From Lewinella sp038528965 (lineage in GTDB: Bacteria > Bacteroidota > Bacteroidia > Chitinophagales > Saprospiraceae): a stretch of DNA of 64,000 nt. The stretch's first letter is position 1. Every line of letters begins with the position of its first letter. Both the position numbers and the translations under genes were made by a program. The stretch spans positions 1 through 64,000 of the forward strand of contig JBCBEC010000035.1 in assembly GCA_038528965.1 (NCBI GenBank), read 5' to 3'. Shown here one piece after another: positions 19,406 through 27,634 of this stretch. The notes beneath the pieces were generated by a model, which saw nothing but the letters and a program-made list of their open reading frames with translations, had not been told where the DNA came from and searched no databases.

Positions 19406-19914
19406 GAAGAAATAGATATGTCAAACAAGTAAATGTAAGCATTCAATGATCCGTAACAAATTAGGCAGCCAATCTACCAATGTTGGTAAACGGATGGAGA
19501 AGGGATTTCATTCTTGATATATTACGATCGACGCTCTAAGTTAATCGCAACAACAAGCTTTCGTTAGCACATAAGAGGTGTTGATCTAGGCTAGGGCACA
19601 TGGGGCTGATCTTTCTTGCCTTCTCGTGGCTAGTATCCAGCTTTGGCCTGGGAGCTACTGTCGAACCCGTATTGAAGATGGAAGTGAAATCGCTATTCAC
19701 TACCTGTCTGTCAACGAGCTTAGCCTAAATGTTACCTAAAAAAACCTCTGAAAGTCACTTTTAGTTGAACTGAATCAGAAATTGAACTGCTTCAAAGTAT
19801 TGGTCGGCATTAAAGATAAAAAACTTTGAATCCGTTCGGTGACTGATTACCACTAATATCCTTGAACGGCTGCTATGGAAGTTTTTGTAAAATGCGTTGA
19901 CCTTTTCAACTCAC
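19406..19914. other. Intergenic region without recognised gene
   Basis: About 500 bases between two minus-strand genes. Short open frames exist on the plus strand around 19600-19740, but they lack family resemblance, consistent codon pattern or a supported start. I see no repeat shared with the other gaps. Confidence 0.5.
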
Positions 19915-20775
19915 TTACCCCACAATCGAATCACAAACATAATCTGGAATAATCCCCGTTGAGCGAATTTGAATATCCGCATTTTCCGCTCTGGTATTAC
20001 CGGATAGTACCAGTACTGTACGCACGCCGAATTTATTACCGCCAAGAATGTCAGTGTGGAGGGTATCACCGACCATCAGAATATCTTCTCTGGTAAAGTT
20101 GTCCTGCGTGTTGATGTCCTCAAAGGCGTAGTTGAACATCTGCGTATCGGGCTTGCCAAAGTGGATAAATTTCCGATTCAGGATGCTTTCCACCAACTTA
20201 GCAATACCGCCGGTGGCGATGGAGACATCATTTTTAGCAACGGGGTAGAGCTTATCGCTATTGGCGACTATAGCGGGGATGTTACGCTTCCGTAGCAGGT
20301 TCACAGTCTTATTGATATCTCGATTCCAGTCAAAACCTTCATCGTCTAGGAAAACCATAGCGGTGATGTCCCCGCAGTCAGTTAGATCAATTTCGCGCAC
20401 AGGAATACTATTCAAATTAGCGGCCAGAATATAATGCGCGGCGTTTTCTGTGCCCAGATATGCTACTTTTCCACCCTTAACTTTCTGTTCCAGAAATAAC
20501 TTAGCCATCATTCCGGAGGTGATAATCTCTGCTGGAGCTAGACCCGTTAATCCCTGCTTTTCAAATCGTGCCGCTTGCTGCTCAGGACTTCGGGAGGCGT
20601 CATTGGTTAGTATTCTGATCGTCTTCCCTGCTTCTCGCAGCGCCTTAATCGTTTCCGACCCACCAGGAATAAGGCCCCGGTGGTTCTTTACAACCCCATA
20701 AGAATCCAAAAATATAGCTCGGTAAGATTGAGCAATCTCCAGAAAATCCAGCGTCTCCAACATAGTATCCATCAA
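19915..20775 (-). CDS. HAD superfamily class IIA hydrolase
   Basis: A 286-residue cytoplasmic phosphatase-like protein. Motif I reads AIFLDSYGVVKN, with nucleophile Asp but Tyr where many HAD enzymes have the second Asp; this D-x-[WY]-G form is usual in the TIGR01459-type subgroup. Motif II is IRILTNDASRS, the class IIA cap lies between about 90 and 195, and motifs III/IV appear as HFGKPDTQMFNYA and ILMVGDTLHTDILGGNKFGV. The substrate is unknown; relatives include NagD-type nucleotide and sugar phosphatases. Two ATGs lie close together at the start (MMDTM), so the exact first residue is uncertain by a few codons. Confidence 0.82.
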   Translation of the reverse strand: MMDTMLETLDFLEIAQSYRAIFLDSYGVVKNHRGLIPGGSETIKALREAGKTIRILTNDASRSPEQQAARFEKQGLTGLAPAEIITSGMMAKLFLEQKVKGGKVAYLGTENAAHYILAANLNSIPVREIDLTDCGDITAMVFLDDEGFDWNRDINKTVNLLRKRNIPAIVANSDKLYPVAKNDVSIATGGIAKLVESILNRKFIHFGKPDTQMFNYAFEDINTQDNFTREDILMVGDTLHTDILGGNKFGVRTVLVLSGNTRAENADIQIRSTGIIPDYVCDSIVG

Positions 20776-20837
20776 TTAAAAGCCCGAAGATAAGACTATC
20801 GCCCGAGTCAGCCACACTGTGCTCCTTTGCGTCTCCT

Positions 20838-20900
20838 CAGTTCGTCCGAGTCTCCAGTTCGTCCGAGTCTCCAGTTCGTCCGAGTCTCCGGACTCGGACG
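20838..20900. repeat. 17-bp tandem repeat ending in a hairpin
   Basis: Three exact tandem copies of CAGTTCGTCCGAGTCTC (20838-20888) run into an inverted copy, so that CGTCCGAGTC (20877-20886) pairs perfectly with GACTCGGACG (20891-20900) around a 4-base loop. It lies directly after the stop of the minus-strand APH-like gene and could act as its terminator, though there is no T-run. Confidence 0.8.
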
Positions 20901-20904
20901 CAAC

Positions 20905-21924
20905 CTACAACTCCAACACCCGCAACAACCTATCCAATTCAAACTTCTTATCAATCGTCTTCAAGTGCACCTTTAGCACATCTTTCTGCAATTGCTTGGC
21001 AATGGAGGGCCGGAAGAAGTAATTTCCTTCCCGAATAACGTAGTTCAGCAAGAAGAAACGGTACGCCTCTTTGATAAACTCCACTTCCGGCCGTGTCAGT
21101 GGATATACCCGGTGGTAAGCTTTCAAGAAGTGTAGAAAACGATCTTCCATCATCGTCTCCACATTATAAGTAAACACCGTCTTATCACCCACGTCGGAAA
21201 CAATTCGACTAATGAAATAAAAGTCGACAATCCGTGAGCTCATACGGAACCAGTCATAGTCCCAACGGGAATAAAATTTACCTCGTGAACTGACTGAAAA
21301 GTTACCAATGTTCCAGTCCACAAATACTGGAATCTTGTCAAAACCGTGGACGTTAATGCGGTAGGTATTGTTCAAGAAAATCTCACACTGCTCCTTAATT
21401 TGATCGGCGTGTTTGGCAAAACGATCATCCACTACCTCAAGTAACTGATTGATGTCCGTGGTCATGTTCTTTGAGGTGACAGGTAGGGTGTTACGTACCA
21501 GGTGGCAGCTTTTGTGAAAATCGGCAAACTGCTCGCCTAGCTGCTCAATGTGCGACATGCTTAAGCGCCGTGGCAGGCTTTTCTTGATCTTGATGGGCCG
21601 AAAGAACACCACCCAGGCATCGATGATATCATTCTGAAAGCGGTGAAAAAACAGCTGGTTGCCCTTCATCAAAGCCCTGGACAAGAAGTTTTCGTAGCGT
21701 ACCGGAAGGTTGTTACCCAGTACATTGATGATGGTATGATCCTCCACAAAATGCTCATACTTGCCAAAGTAGGACAGTTTAGCAATGATATTATGGCCAT
21801 CTTCCAACCTGATCTTGTAAACATGATTGGTCGATACCATGGCGCTGATGTCAGAAATTCGCTTGATTGGGCGGGTGCTGTCGTAGGCCAGCCACGCATA
21901 GCGGATAATGGTTAGGAAGTCCAT
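20905..21924 (-). CDS. APH-fold phosphotransferase-like protein
   Basis: A 339-residue protein with the fold pattern of aminoglycoside/choline kinases. The N-lobe is suggested by a nucleotide-loop region followed by HNIIAKLSYFG (candidate Lys). The catalytic loop is FVDWNIGNF (near residue 200), where the usual HxDxxxxN has lost its His but keeps Asp and Asn, and the metal-binding Asp is in SRWDYDWFRMSS (near 220). It is probably a small-molecule kinase in the cytoplasm; the substrate is unknown. No resistance-gene context is present, so an antibiotic role is unlikely. Start ATG 21924 fits the local reading. Confidence 0.68.
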   Translation of the reverse strand: MDFLTIIRYAWLAYDSTRPIKRISDISAMVSTNHVYKIRLEDGHNIIAKLSYFGKYEHFVEDHTIINVLGNNLPVRYENFLSRALMKGNQLFFHRFQNDIIDAWVVFFRPIKIKKSLPRRLSMSHIEQLGEQFADFHKSCHLVRNTLPVTSKNMTTDINQLLEVVDDRFAKHADQIKEQCEIFLNNTYRINVHGFDKIPVFVDWNIGNFSVSSRGKFYSRWDYDWFRMSSRIVDFYFISRIVSDVGDKTVFTYNVETMMEDRFLHFLKAYHRVYPLTRPEVEFIKEAYRFFLLNYVIREGNYFFRPSIAKQLQKDVLKVHLKTIDKKFELDRLLRVLEL

Positions 21925-22214
21925 TTTGGGTCATAATTTGGTCCGAGTAAGATAAGCCTTTGTACGAAATCTGCAGTGGCAGCGTTAATGCCTTTGTAAG
22001 AGCATTTTTTGGACGTCCAGATTCATTGAAAGTGAACAAATTTTATTCTAATTGAGGCCCGAGGAAGGAGCTACGCCTGAGCGTAGTGACTGATCGAAGA
22101 ACGAAAAGTAGGAAGAAATTTGCCACTTTGAAGCAGTCAAGGAGGTCCAAAACATGCTCTAAACCCCTAACTATTGTCGGTTAGCGGTGTTAATCAAAAA
22201 AGAAAAGCTCAAAC

Positions 22215-22643
22215 ATGAAGTACATTCTCACTATGCTCCTCTGTTGCGTGGGAGCACTCACTTTACTGGCGCAATCACCCCTAGGTGTTTGGAAAACAAT
22301 TGATGATAATAGCGGTAAAGCGCGCTCTAAAGTAGAAATCTACGAGCAGGATGGTAAACTGTACGGCAAGGTCATTGATTTACTACTTGCCGATAACGAT
22401 ACCGTATGCGATGAATGCAAAGGCGATAAGAAAAACCAGCCTGTAGTTGGTATGGTCATTATCGAAGATCTCACTAGCTACCGCGATTATTGGAAAGACG
22501 GGACCATTCTCGATCCGGAATCAGGGAGCACCTATGGTTGCAGCATTTGGTTTGAAGACGGGAAAACTGACGAACTACAGGTACGCGGAAAGCACTGGAC
22601 GGGTCTTTATCGTACCCAAACTTGGTACCGCAGTACAAAGTAA
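22215..22643 (+). CDS. DUF2147 periplasmic protein
   Basis: A 142-residue secreted protein: signal peptide (MKYILTMLLCCVGALTLLAQ) then one DUF2147 domain recognisable from PLGVWKTIDDNSGKARSKVEIYE at its start, the Cys pair in DTVCDECKGD, and the closing GKHWTGLYRTQTWYR. The family is a lipocalin-like small beta-barrel of unknown ligand, frequent in Bacteroidota and Proteobacteria. It is monocistronic; the next gene begins about 160 bases later. Confidence 0.85.
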   Translation: MKYILTMLLCCVGALTLLAQSPLGVWKTIDDNSGKARSKVEIYEQDGKLYGKVIDLLLADNDTVCDECKGDKKNQPVVGMVIIEDLTSYRDYWKDGTILDPESGSTYGCSIWFEDGKTDELQVRGKHWTGLYRTQTWYRSTK

Positions 22644-22802
22644 GAATGCTACCAGCTGCGAGCCGGCCCAGATAGCAATTTTTAGGCTAGTATTCGTAAC
22701 TCGAAGAACGCCTTTAACAAAAAAATATGTACCAAACAAACAATAAGGCCTACCTTTTCCTTGTTTAGATGGTATATTTTTCAACGCCATTAAATGCCTT
22801 TC

Positions 22803-23039
22803 ATGAAGCACAACTTTACACCTGAAGATTTGATCGCCTACCTGTATGCCGAAACCACAATTGCCCAGCGATTAGCAATCCAGGATGCGCTGCGTCGTGA
22901 TCCGGCCTTGTCTCAAGAATTGGAGCAATTAAAGAACGCCAAGCGACAGTTTCCGCGCGTTAAGTTTACCGCTCCAAAGCGTAGTTTGCAGTCTGTATTA
23001 AACTACAGTCGCACCACTGCATTGGAGGGACAATTCTAA
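22803..23039 (+). CDS. Small anti-sigma-factor-like protein
   Basis: A 78-residue protein beginning MKHNFTPEDLIAYLYAETT; an in-frame ATG nine bases earlier (22794) would add MPF, but the later start matches the usual N-terminus of this small Bacteroidota family. The DLIxYLYxETxxxxxxxIxxALxxD pattern resembles the zinc-finger-less anti-sigma-like helical domain. It has no membrane segment. A hairpin terminator follows. Its partner is unknown and no sigma factor is adjacent. Confidence 0.7.
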   Translation: MKHNFTPEDLIAYLYAETTIAQRLAIQDALRRDPALSQELEQLKNAKRQFPRVKFTAPKRSLQSVLNYSRTTALEGQF

Positions 23040-23075
23040 GAGAGGCAACAAGCTGAGTCGATTAAAATCTATTTT

Positions 23076-23119
23076 CATCCCGAATGTTGGCAACCGTCAG
23101 CGTTCGGGATGATTGTTTT
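23076..23119 (+). terminator. Hairpin with T-run
   Basis: CATCCCGAA (23076-23084) pairs with TTCGGGATG (23103-23111) and is followed by ATTGTTTTT, 37 bases after the stop of the small anti-sigma-like gene. Confidence 0.65.
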
Positions 23120-23425
23120 TAGGGGGCTCCGTCTTTTCCGCACTCCGTGCGTCACGCGCCGGCGGGCTATCCGTTCTTAGTCCTCCGCCCTGGCTCCGGC
23201 CTACCACTGCTATCCTTAGCCCTTGCGGCGTCCCGCCGCTCGCGCTCTCTGCCAGGGCAGTTCGCGATATTATATAGAGGTTGAAATCCTTCGTTCTAAG
23301 ACAAACACTTTTCCCGACGCGATTCATCGCGTCGCTACGAAACTTTGGATTCCTAAATTCCCTAACCCAACTAATTCAACCAACCCAACTAAATTCACCA
23401 ACCCAACCAATTCAACTAAATTCAC
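23120..23425. repeat. GC-rich intergenic repeat block plus tandem array
   Basis: Three elements adjoin. 23120-23270 is a GC-rich stretch containing GGCGGGCTATCCG and CCACTGCTATCC, a pattern I associate with a widespread Bacteroidota intergenic repeat. 23315-23334 is a perfect GACGC palindrome (CGACGCGAT/ATCGCGTCG, 2-base loop). 23358-23425 is a low-complexity array of AACYAA-type units. No gene is supported anywhere in 23040-23597. Confidence 0.65.
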
Positions 23426-23597
23426 GCTAGTATGCGTCTCCCGACGCAGATAAAAAAAGCAGGAGAGCAATGAACATCTTCATTACTCTCCAGTCCTATC
23501 CTATTAAAACCGATTATTCCGGAGGATGGCCAATCATAGCCGGTAGCAAACGCATCGCCATGCGTCTCCGGCCTTGGCGTAAGTGTAGTGGTTTCTA

Positions 23598-25406
23598 CTA
23601 CGGCAGAACAATCAATTTCATAGTCAAAACTTGTGCTTCGTATTCCATCTTGGCCAGGTAGACTCCTGCCGGCCAATCATCAGTCGCAAAGTCAAACTGG
23701 TGGTAGCCACCACTCAGTTCGCCTTGCATCAGTTGGGTCATTTGCACACCTGCTACATTGTGTATACTCAGTTGCACCTGTCCGTCTCCTGGTAGTGCTA
23801 TTTGCAGTTGTGCGTTCGTTTTTATGGGGTTAGGGGAGGCATTCATTGTTGGCTGTCCGATACTCAACTGTTCGTTACCGCCGGCAAATTCACCCGTTGG
23901 CGCTGCCGTGAGGGTATAGTTGCCCCAGTTGCCCTGGTCAATCCAGGCGTCGTTGCAGGTCCACATATCAGGACTTTGCGGCCAGCCATTATTGCTGATG
24001 ATAAAGTTGGTACAATCTGTATTGCTTAGCGTGTAGCTGTACCAGCCACCACCTATTGCCTGCATCGGTACACCCGGCCAACCTGTAGTCTGTCCACTAG
24101 GAGTGGCGTTCCAGAAGTAGAGGTAAGGGGTACTCCAGCTCGTTGGGCGGAAGTTGATGGTTAAATCACCGGCAGGGGCTTTATCCCAGACCGCATAATC
24201 ATTGCCAGAGGTCCGCAAAACCCAACCAGAGCCACTTGGCGCCCAAGAACCAGGTCCAATCTTCATGGCTACCTTACCATCAATCTCGGCGGCGTATAGG
24301 TCCCAGCGTGCTTCCTTAATATCAATGCTACTTTCGCTGTGTAGGCCATTATCCTTGCGCACTTCAATTAGCGCATCAATTGCACCTTTTAGGCCCCAGT
24401 CAAAGTAGTGGTCCCAGAACACAGAGGGCACGCCAGGGTGAGTGAGAATGTAGGCATAACCTTGCATCACTTTACCACCGGGGAACGGCCAATAGGCCTG
24501 CGTGCTCCCGGTATCGTGGTTGTCAATAAAAGTCACTGCGCGTGATGGCCACCAACCGATGACGCCAGGCGCACCGCCACCAATATTCAATCGCCAGTAC
24601 TGGTTATTGACGGCGGCTTGTAGTACGCCTTTTGTCGTGAAGTCAAAAGCTGCCGACTTTCCTTGCGTATCGTCAATCCAGTCGACTATCTGTTGCCGGT
24701 GGGCATTTACATTATTCAGGTCCAGGTTATCCCAAAGTTCTCCTACCGTGAAGTAAGGATTGGTTCCGTCGTTGTACACACCATTGTAGTAGCCATTGAA
24801 GCCGCGTACGTAGTCGTAGCGCCAGCCATCAAAGCCGATGGTGTTCTTTAGCCAGTTCATCCAGCCAATCAGGTCACTTCGTACGGTCCCGTTGGTGTGG
24901 TCAATGTCTCGTGCGGCGTGGTAGTTGTCTCCGGTATCAAAGTTACCGCAAGGGTTACCACCATTCTGTCCCCATTCATCGTTGCTGACAACGGCCCAAC
25001 AGCCCCAGGTGGGGTTGGTAAAGTCGGCCCAGTTGGTGGTTCCTACTCGGTGGTTGATCACAATGTCGGCTAGTACTTTGATGCCTTCATTGTGCAGTGC
25101 ACTAATGCAGTTTGTTAGTTCTTGTTGCGTTCCATAATTGGTGCTAACATCGTACAGTTCGCGTGGCAGATAGCCCTGTGGTGCGGCTGCATCGCTTGGT
25201 GGTGGCAGCCAGACCATGTCAAATTGGGCGTCTCCCAGTTCTTGGGCTTTACTCTGTACAACATTGTACCACCCACTAGAATTGGAGTGGGATACCCAGT
25301 TGAACCCTTGGAGCATCACATCGGTGCTCTGGGAATAATTTTGGCTATAAGTGGTTTCGGCCAATAGGATAGAAGCAATGAAAAGGAGTACAATTTTTGC
25401 TTTCAT
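23598..25406 (-). CDS. T9SS-secreted alpha-amylase (GH13)
   Basis: An extracellular starch-degrading enzyme of about 602 residues. The frame reaches 25478, but ATG 25406 begins the signal peptide (MKAKIVLLFIASILLAETTY). The GH13 barrel shows the conserved regions LADIVINH (113-119), GFDGWRYDY with nucleophile Asp198, FTVGELWDN with acid/base Glu223, and FIDNHD with Asp298; the sequence style is that of plant/archaeal-like alpha-amylases. A starch-binding-like beta domain follows (about 420-500: LYFWNATPSGQTTGWPG), then a T9SS type A sorting domain (last 80 residues, ASPNPIKTNAQLQI ... GVYLAK). Two tandem palindromes and a -7 element lie upstream, next to a membrane AraC regulator with starch-binding-like domains. 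Confidence 0.93.
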   Translation of the reverse strand: MKAKIVLLFIASILLAETTYSQNYSQSTDVMLQGFNWVSHSNSSGWYNVVQSKAQELGDAQFDMVWLPPPSDAAAPQGYLPRELYDVSTNYGTQQELTNCISALHNEGIKVLADIVINHRVGTTNWADFTNPTWGCWAVVSNDEWGQNGGNPCGNFDTGDNYHAARDIDHTNGTVRSDLIGWMNWLKNTIGFDGWRYDYVRGFNGYYNGVYNDGTNPYFTVGELWDNLDLNNVNAHRQQIVDWIDDTQGKSAAFDFTTKGVLQAAVNNQYWRLNIGGGAPGVIGWWPSRAVTFIDNHDTGSTQAYWPFPGGKVMQGYAYILTHPGVPSVFWDHYFDWGLKGAIDALIEVRKDNGLHSESSIDIKEARWDLYAAEIDGKVAMKIGPGSWAPSGSGWVLRTSGNDYAVWDKAPAGDLTINFRPTSWSTPYLYFWNATPSGQTTGWPGVPMQAIGGGWYSYTLSNTDCTNFIISNNGWPQSPDMWTCNDAWIDQGNWGNYTLTAAPTGEFAGGNEQLSIGQPTMNASPNPIKTNAQLQIALPGDGQVQLSIHNVAGVQMTQLMQGELSGGYHQFDFATDDWPAGVYLAKMEYEAQVLTMKLIVLP

Positions 25407-25445
25407 AACTTCTGATAAAATTTTATTTCGACAAATAAGCTGAAG

Positions 25446-25453
25446 CAAAAATA
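25446..25453 (-). promoter_or_regulatory. Candidate -7 element of the amylase promoter
   Basis: On the minus strand this reads TATTTTTG, matching the Bacteroidetes -7 consensus TAnnTTTG, 40 bases before the amylase start codon. No good -33 TTG is present at the usual spacing, which would fit an activator-dependent promoter. Confidence 0.4.
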
Positions 25454-25510
25454 TAATCACAAAAGCAGCTGTGCGCACCGTTTTATAAGGTGGTCGGAAT
25501 TTGTTTTAGA

Positions 25511-25538
25511 AAAGTGGTACTTTGGAAAGTGGTACTTT
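25511..25538. promoter_or_regulatory. Tandem AAAGTGGTACTTT sites, candidate operator
   Basis: Two identical 13-mers AAAGTGGTACTTT (25511-25523 and 25526-25538) repeat with a 15-base period; each is itself an AAAGT/ACTTT inverted repeat. They lie about 105 bases upstream of the amylase start and just past the end of the AraC-type regulator gene, a natural place for its binding sites. Binding is inference. Confidence 0.5.
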
Positions 25539-25552
25539 TAATCCTCTGAAAA

Positions 25553-27472
25553 TCAGGAGGTTCGATTTTCTTGTTCGCGTAGGTATTCGCGAGGCGTTTG
25601 GTTGGTATGCTTTTTAAAGGCGCGGTTGAAGGCAGTCTTGGAATTAAAACCCGACTCTAAAGCCAAGCTCAGTATCGTGCGTTCCTGGTGTGCCCCTGCC
25701 CGAATTTGTTCTTTGAAGGCTTCAATACGGTAGCTATTGACATAATCAAAGAAGTTTTTCTGAAAACCATCGTTGATTACTTTTGAGAGTTGGTGACTGG
25801 GTAAATCAACAGTCGCTGCCAGTTCTCCTAAACTTAGTCCGGGGTTCAGGTAGGGTTTCTGCTCTCGCATCAATAGCTCAAGTCTTTCCAGATCTCCTAA
25901 GGCCGGTGCATTCGTATTTGCTGATGATGCAGCACTTGCCTGCTGTTCACTGATTTGCAATACTTGCTTTTGGTTTTCCAGTGCAGCCATTGGGTTTTCG
26001 GTCAATATTTGTGGGATGGACACCAACGGCAGCTTGGGGTTGCGAAAAATCTGAGGGTGGCGCATCGCGTAGTAGCCCATCATGTAGGCACCAGAGGCTA
26101 GAATCAGCCAGCTGGCATCGGTAACCCGGTCGGTGATGTCAGTCCAGTTTTGATCGAGAGCCAGACTAATGAAGCCGAGTAAATAAGTCGAAAACCATAC
26201 GATCAAACAAATGGAGTGGATATAAAAAACCGTCCACAAAAAGCCTAGCATAGGCCCTGCTGCCGGGTCGCTACTCAGCTGTAAGCGCTTCAGGAAGTTG
26301 CGACTCAGTAGCCAATAAAATGCACTGAATACCCAGCCCACCATTGCAGTACCAATGAAGAACGGACGAAGCTTCAGGTTGACCACCTGGGTAGTGAAGT
26401 CAAAATTAGGTAGACTAATAGTAGGTAAATAGATGCCAATAGCCAATAGCAATGGAATAAAGTGCCAAGCCCAGTGCCGCTGATTGGGCAGGCTTGGTTG
26501 TAAAGACCGCAGGTAAAGCCAGAAGATTGGGCCATAAGTGAAATAGACCAAATCAGGCACCAGCAATATTTTTGGAAATCGCTGAAAGATATCTCGATCG
26601 AATGCTCCAATACGGGCTAGAAAGGTAATGGACAGCAGCAACAGTAACAGGGAAAGCAAACGACTGGATATACTCCCGGCCTCCTTAAAACTATTCACTG
26701 CCACCACAAGCAGCAAGCCTTGTATAGCCGCAAGGAGTAAGAATATGGCGTACCAATTGAAACGGTTTCCGGAAAGGTCTTCCCAGTTGGCAATTTCAAC
26801 ACGGATAATATTTTCCCCGCCTCCTTCTTTATGCTCATAACGCCGGTTGGGTCTTGCCAATCCATTGGCGCGACTCTCTACGGTGGCCCAACCTCCACGG
26901 CTGATCTTGTATTCCGTTATTTGACTGCGAATGGGTACCGCTACCTGATAAAAACCATTAGAGTCGCGTTCCATTCTGAAGTCCTGGTCAGCAGGCGACC
27001 AGCCATTGAAGGATCCCACAATGTATAAGCTGGCATCAGTGGGTGTGTTTTCCGGTAGGCTTGTGATGCGTACCAAGATCGTATCCCAAAAGGGGAGTTC
27101 CTTCTTTAAATCCTCCCAACCAGCTACGTGGATACGCACGGTATCGCGAAGCTCATCATTGTTAAGATAAGAACGGTTGCCGATGGGCTCGGCCAAACTT
27201 CCTCCTTCCACGCTTTCCCAGGAACCTCGGGTGATCTTGTACTCAAAATCAGGCATTGGGGTAAGGAAGTCATACTGCCAACGTCCATCACCCAGTGGTT
27301 CAAACCGGAAGTTCTCATCGGCGGGCTGCCAATTATTAAAGCTGCCCACTAAGTAGATACTGTCTTCGGCAGGGGTATAGTCCGGTAGTTGCTCCACGAC
27401 GACCGTAAGCTGTCCGAACAGAAGCGGAATAAGCCCAATCATCAATAAGCACCAGATAAGACCTTTGCGCAT
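25553..27472 (-). CDS. Membrane AraC-family regulator with two starch-binding-like sensor domains
   Basis: A 639-residue one-component regulator. After a signal peptide (1-20) come two homologous periplasmic beta domains of the CBM20/CBM48 glycogen- or starch-binding type: SIYLVGSFNNWQPAD (about 38-52) and SLYIVGSFNGWSPAD (about 150-164), each followed by an EYKITRG/EYKISRG strand. Seven or so hydrophobic helices follow (about 237-470), then a linker and an AraC HTH (about 535-635: LSLALESGFNSKTAFNRAFK, TPREYL). The GSFNxW signature is what marks sugar-binding E-set modules. Its position immediately upstream of the secreted alpha-amylase on the same strand suggests that it senses starch fragments and controls that gene. 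Confidence 0.85.
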   Translation of the reverse strand: MRKGLIWCLLMIGLIPLLFGQLTVVVEQLPDYTPAEDSIYLVGSFNNWQPADENFRFEPLGDGRWQYDFLTPMPDFEYKITRGSWESVEGGSLAEPIGNRSYLNNDELRDTVRIHVAGWEDLKKELPFWDTILVRITSLPENTPTDASLYIVGSFNGWSPADQDFRMERDSNGFYQVAVPIRSQITEYKISRGGWATVESRANGLARPNRRYEHKEGGGENIIRVEIANWEDLSGNRFNWYAIFLLLAAIQGLLLVVAVNSFKEAGSISSRLLSLLLLLLSITFLARIGAFDRDIFQRFPKILLVPDLVYFTYGPIFWLYLRSLQPSLPNQRHWAWHFIPLLLAIGIYLPTISLPNFDFTTQVVNLKLRPFFIGTAMVGWVFSAFYWLLSRNFLKRLQLSSDPAAGPMLGFLWTVFYIHSICLIVWFSTYLLGFISLALDQNWTDITDRVTDASWLILASGAYMMGYYAMRHPQIFRNPKLPLVSIPQILTENPMAALENQKQVLQISEQQASAASSANTNAPALGDLERLELLMREQKPYLNPGLSLGELAATVDLPSHQLSKVINDGFQKNFFDYVNSYRIEAFKEQIRAGAHQERTILSLALESGFNSKTAFNRAFKKHTNQTPREYLREQENRTS

Positions 27473-27634
27473 GTGGGGGAGTTGGTGAACAGCTTGATTA
27501 TAAAGTCATTTGGTACGAAACCAGGCGCTTAGTACGTCCAGCTCGTTTCCCCTAGAACTACTCAGCCTTAAACCAGACCAATTAGGTGGGGTATAACAAC
27601 AAATATAACCGGATTTCGATGACCGATGATAGAA

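Noticed and set aside
19600..19740. Short plus-strand frames in the 19.4-19.9 kb gap
   Set aside because: No recognisable domain, competing frames are equally open, and no supported start.
20838..20888. Possible CRISPR-like array
   Set aside because: The three 17-base units are directly adjacent without spacers.
20905..21924. Antibiotic-resistance aminoglycoside phosphotransferase
   Set aside because: The catalytic loop lacks the usual His and the context is chromosomal housekeeping; only the fold family is supported.
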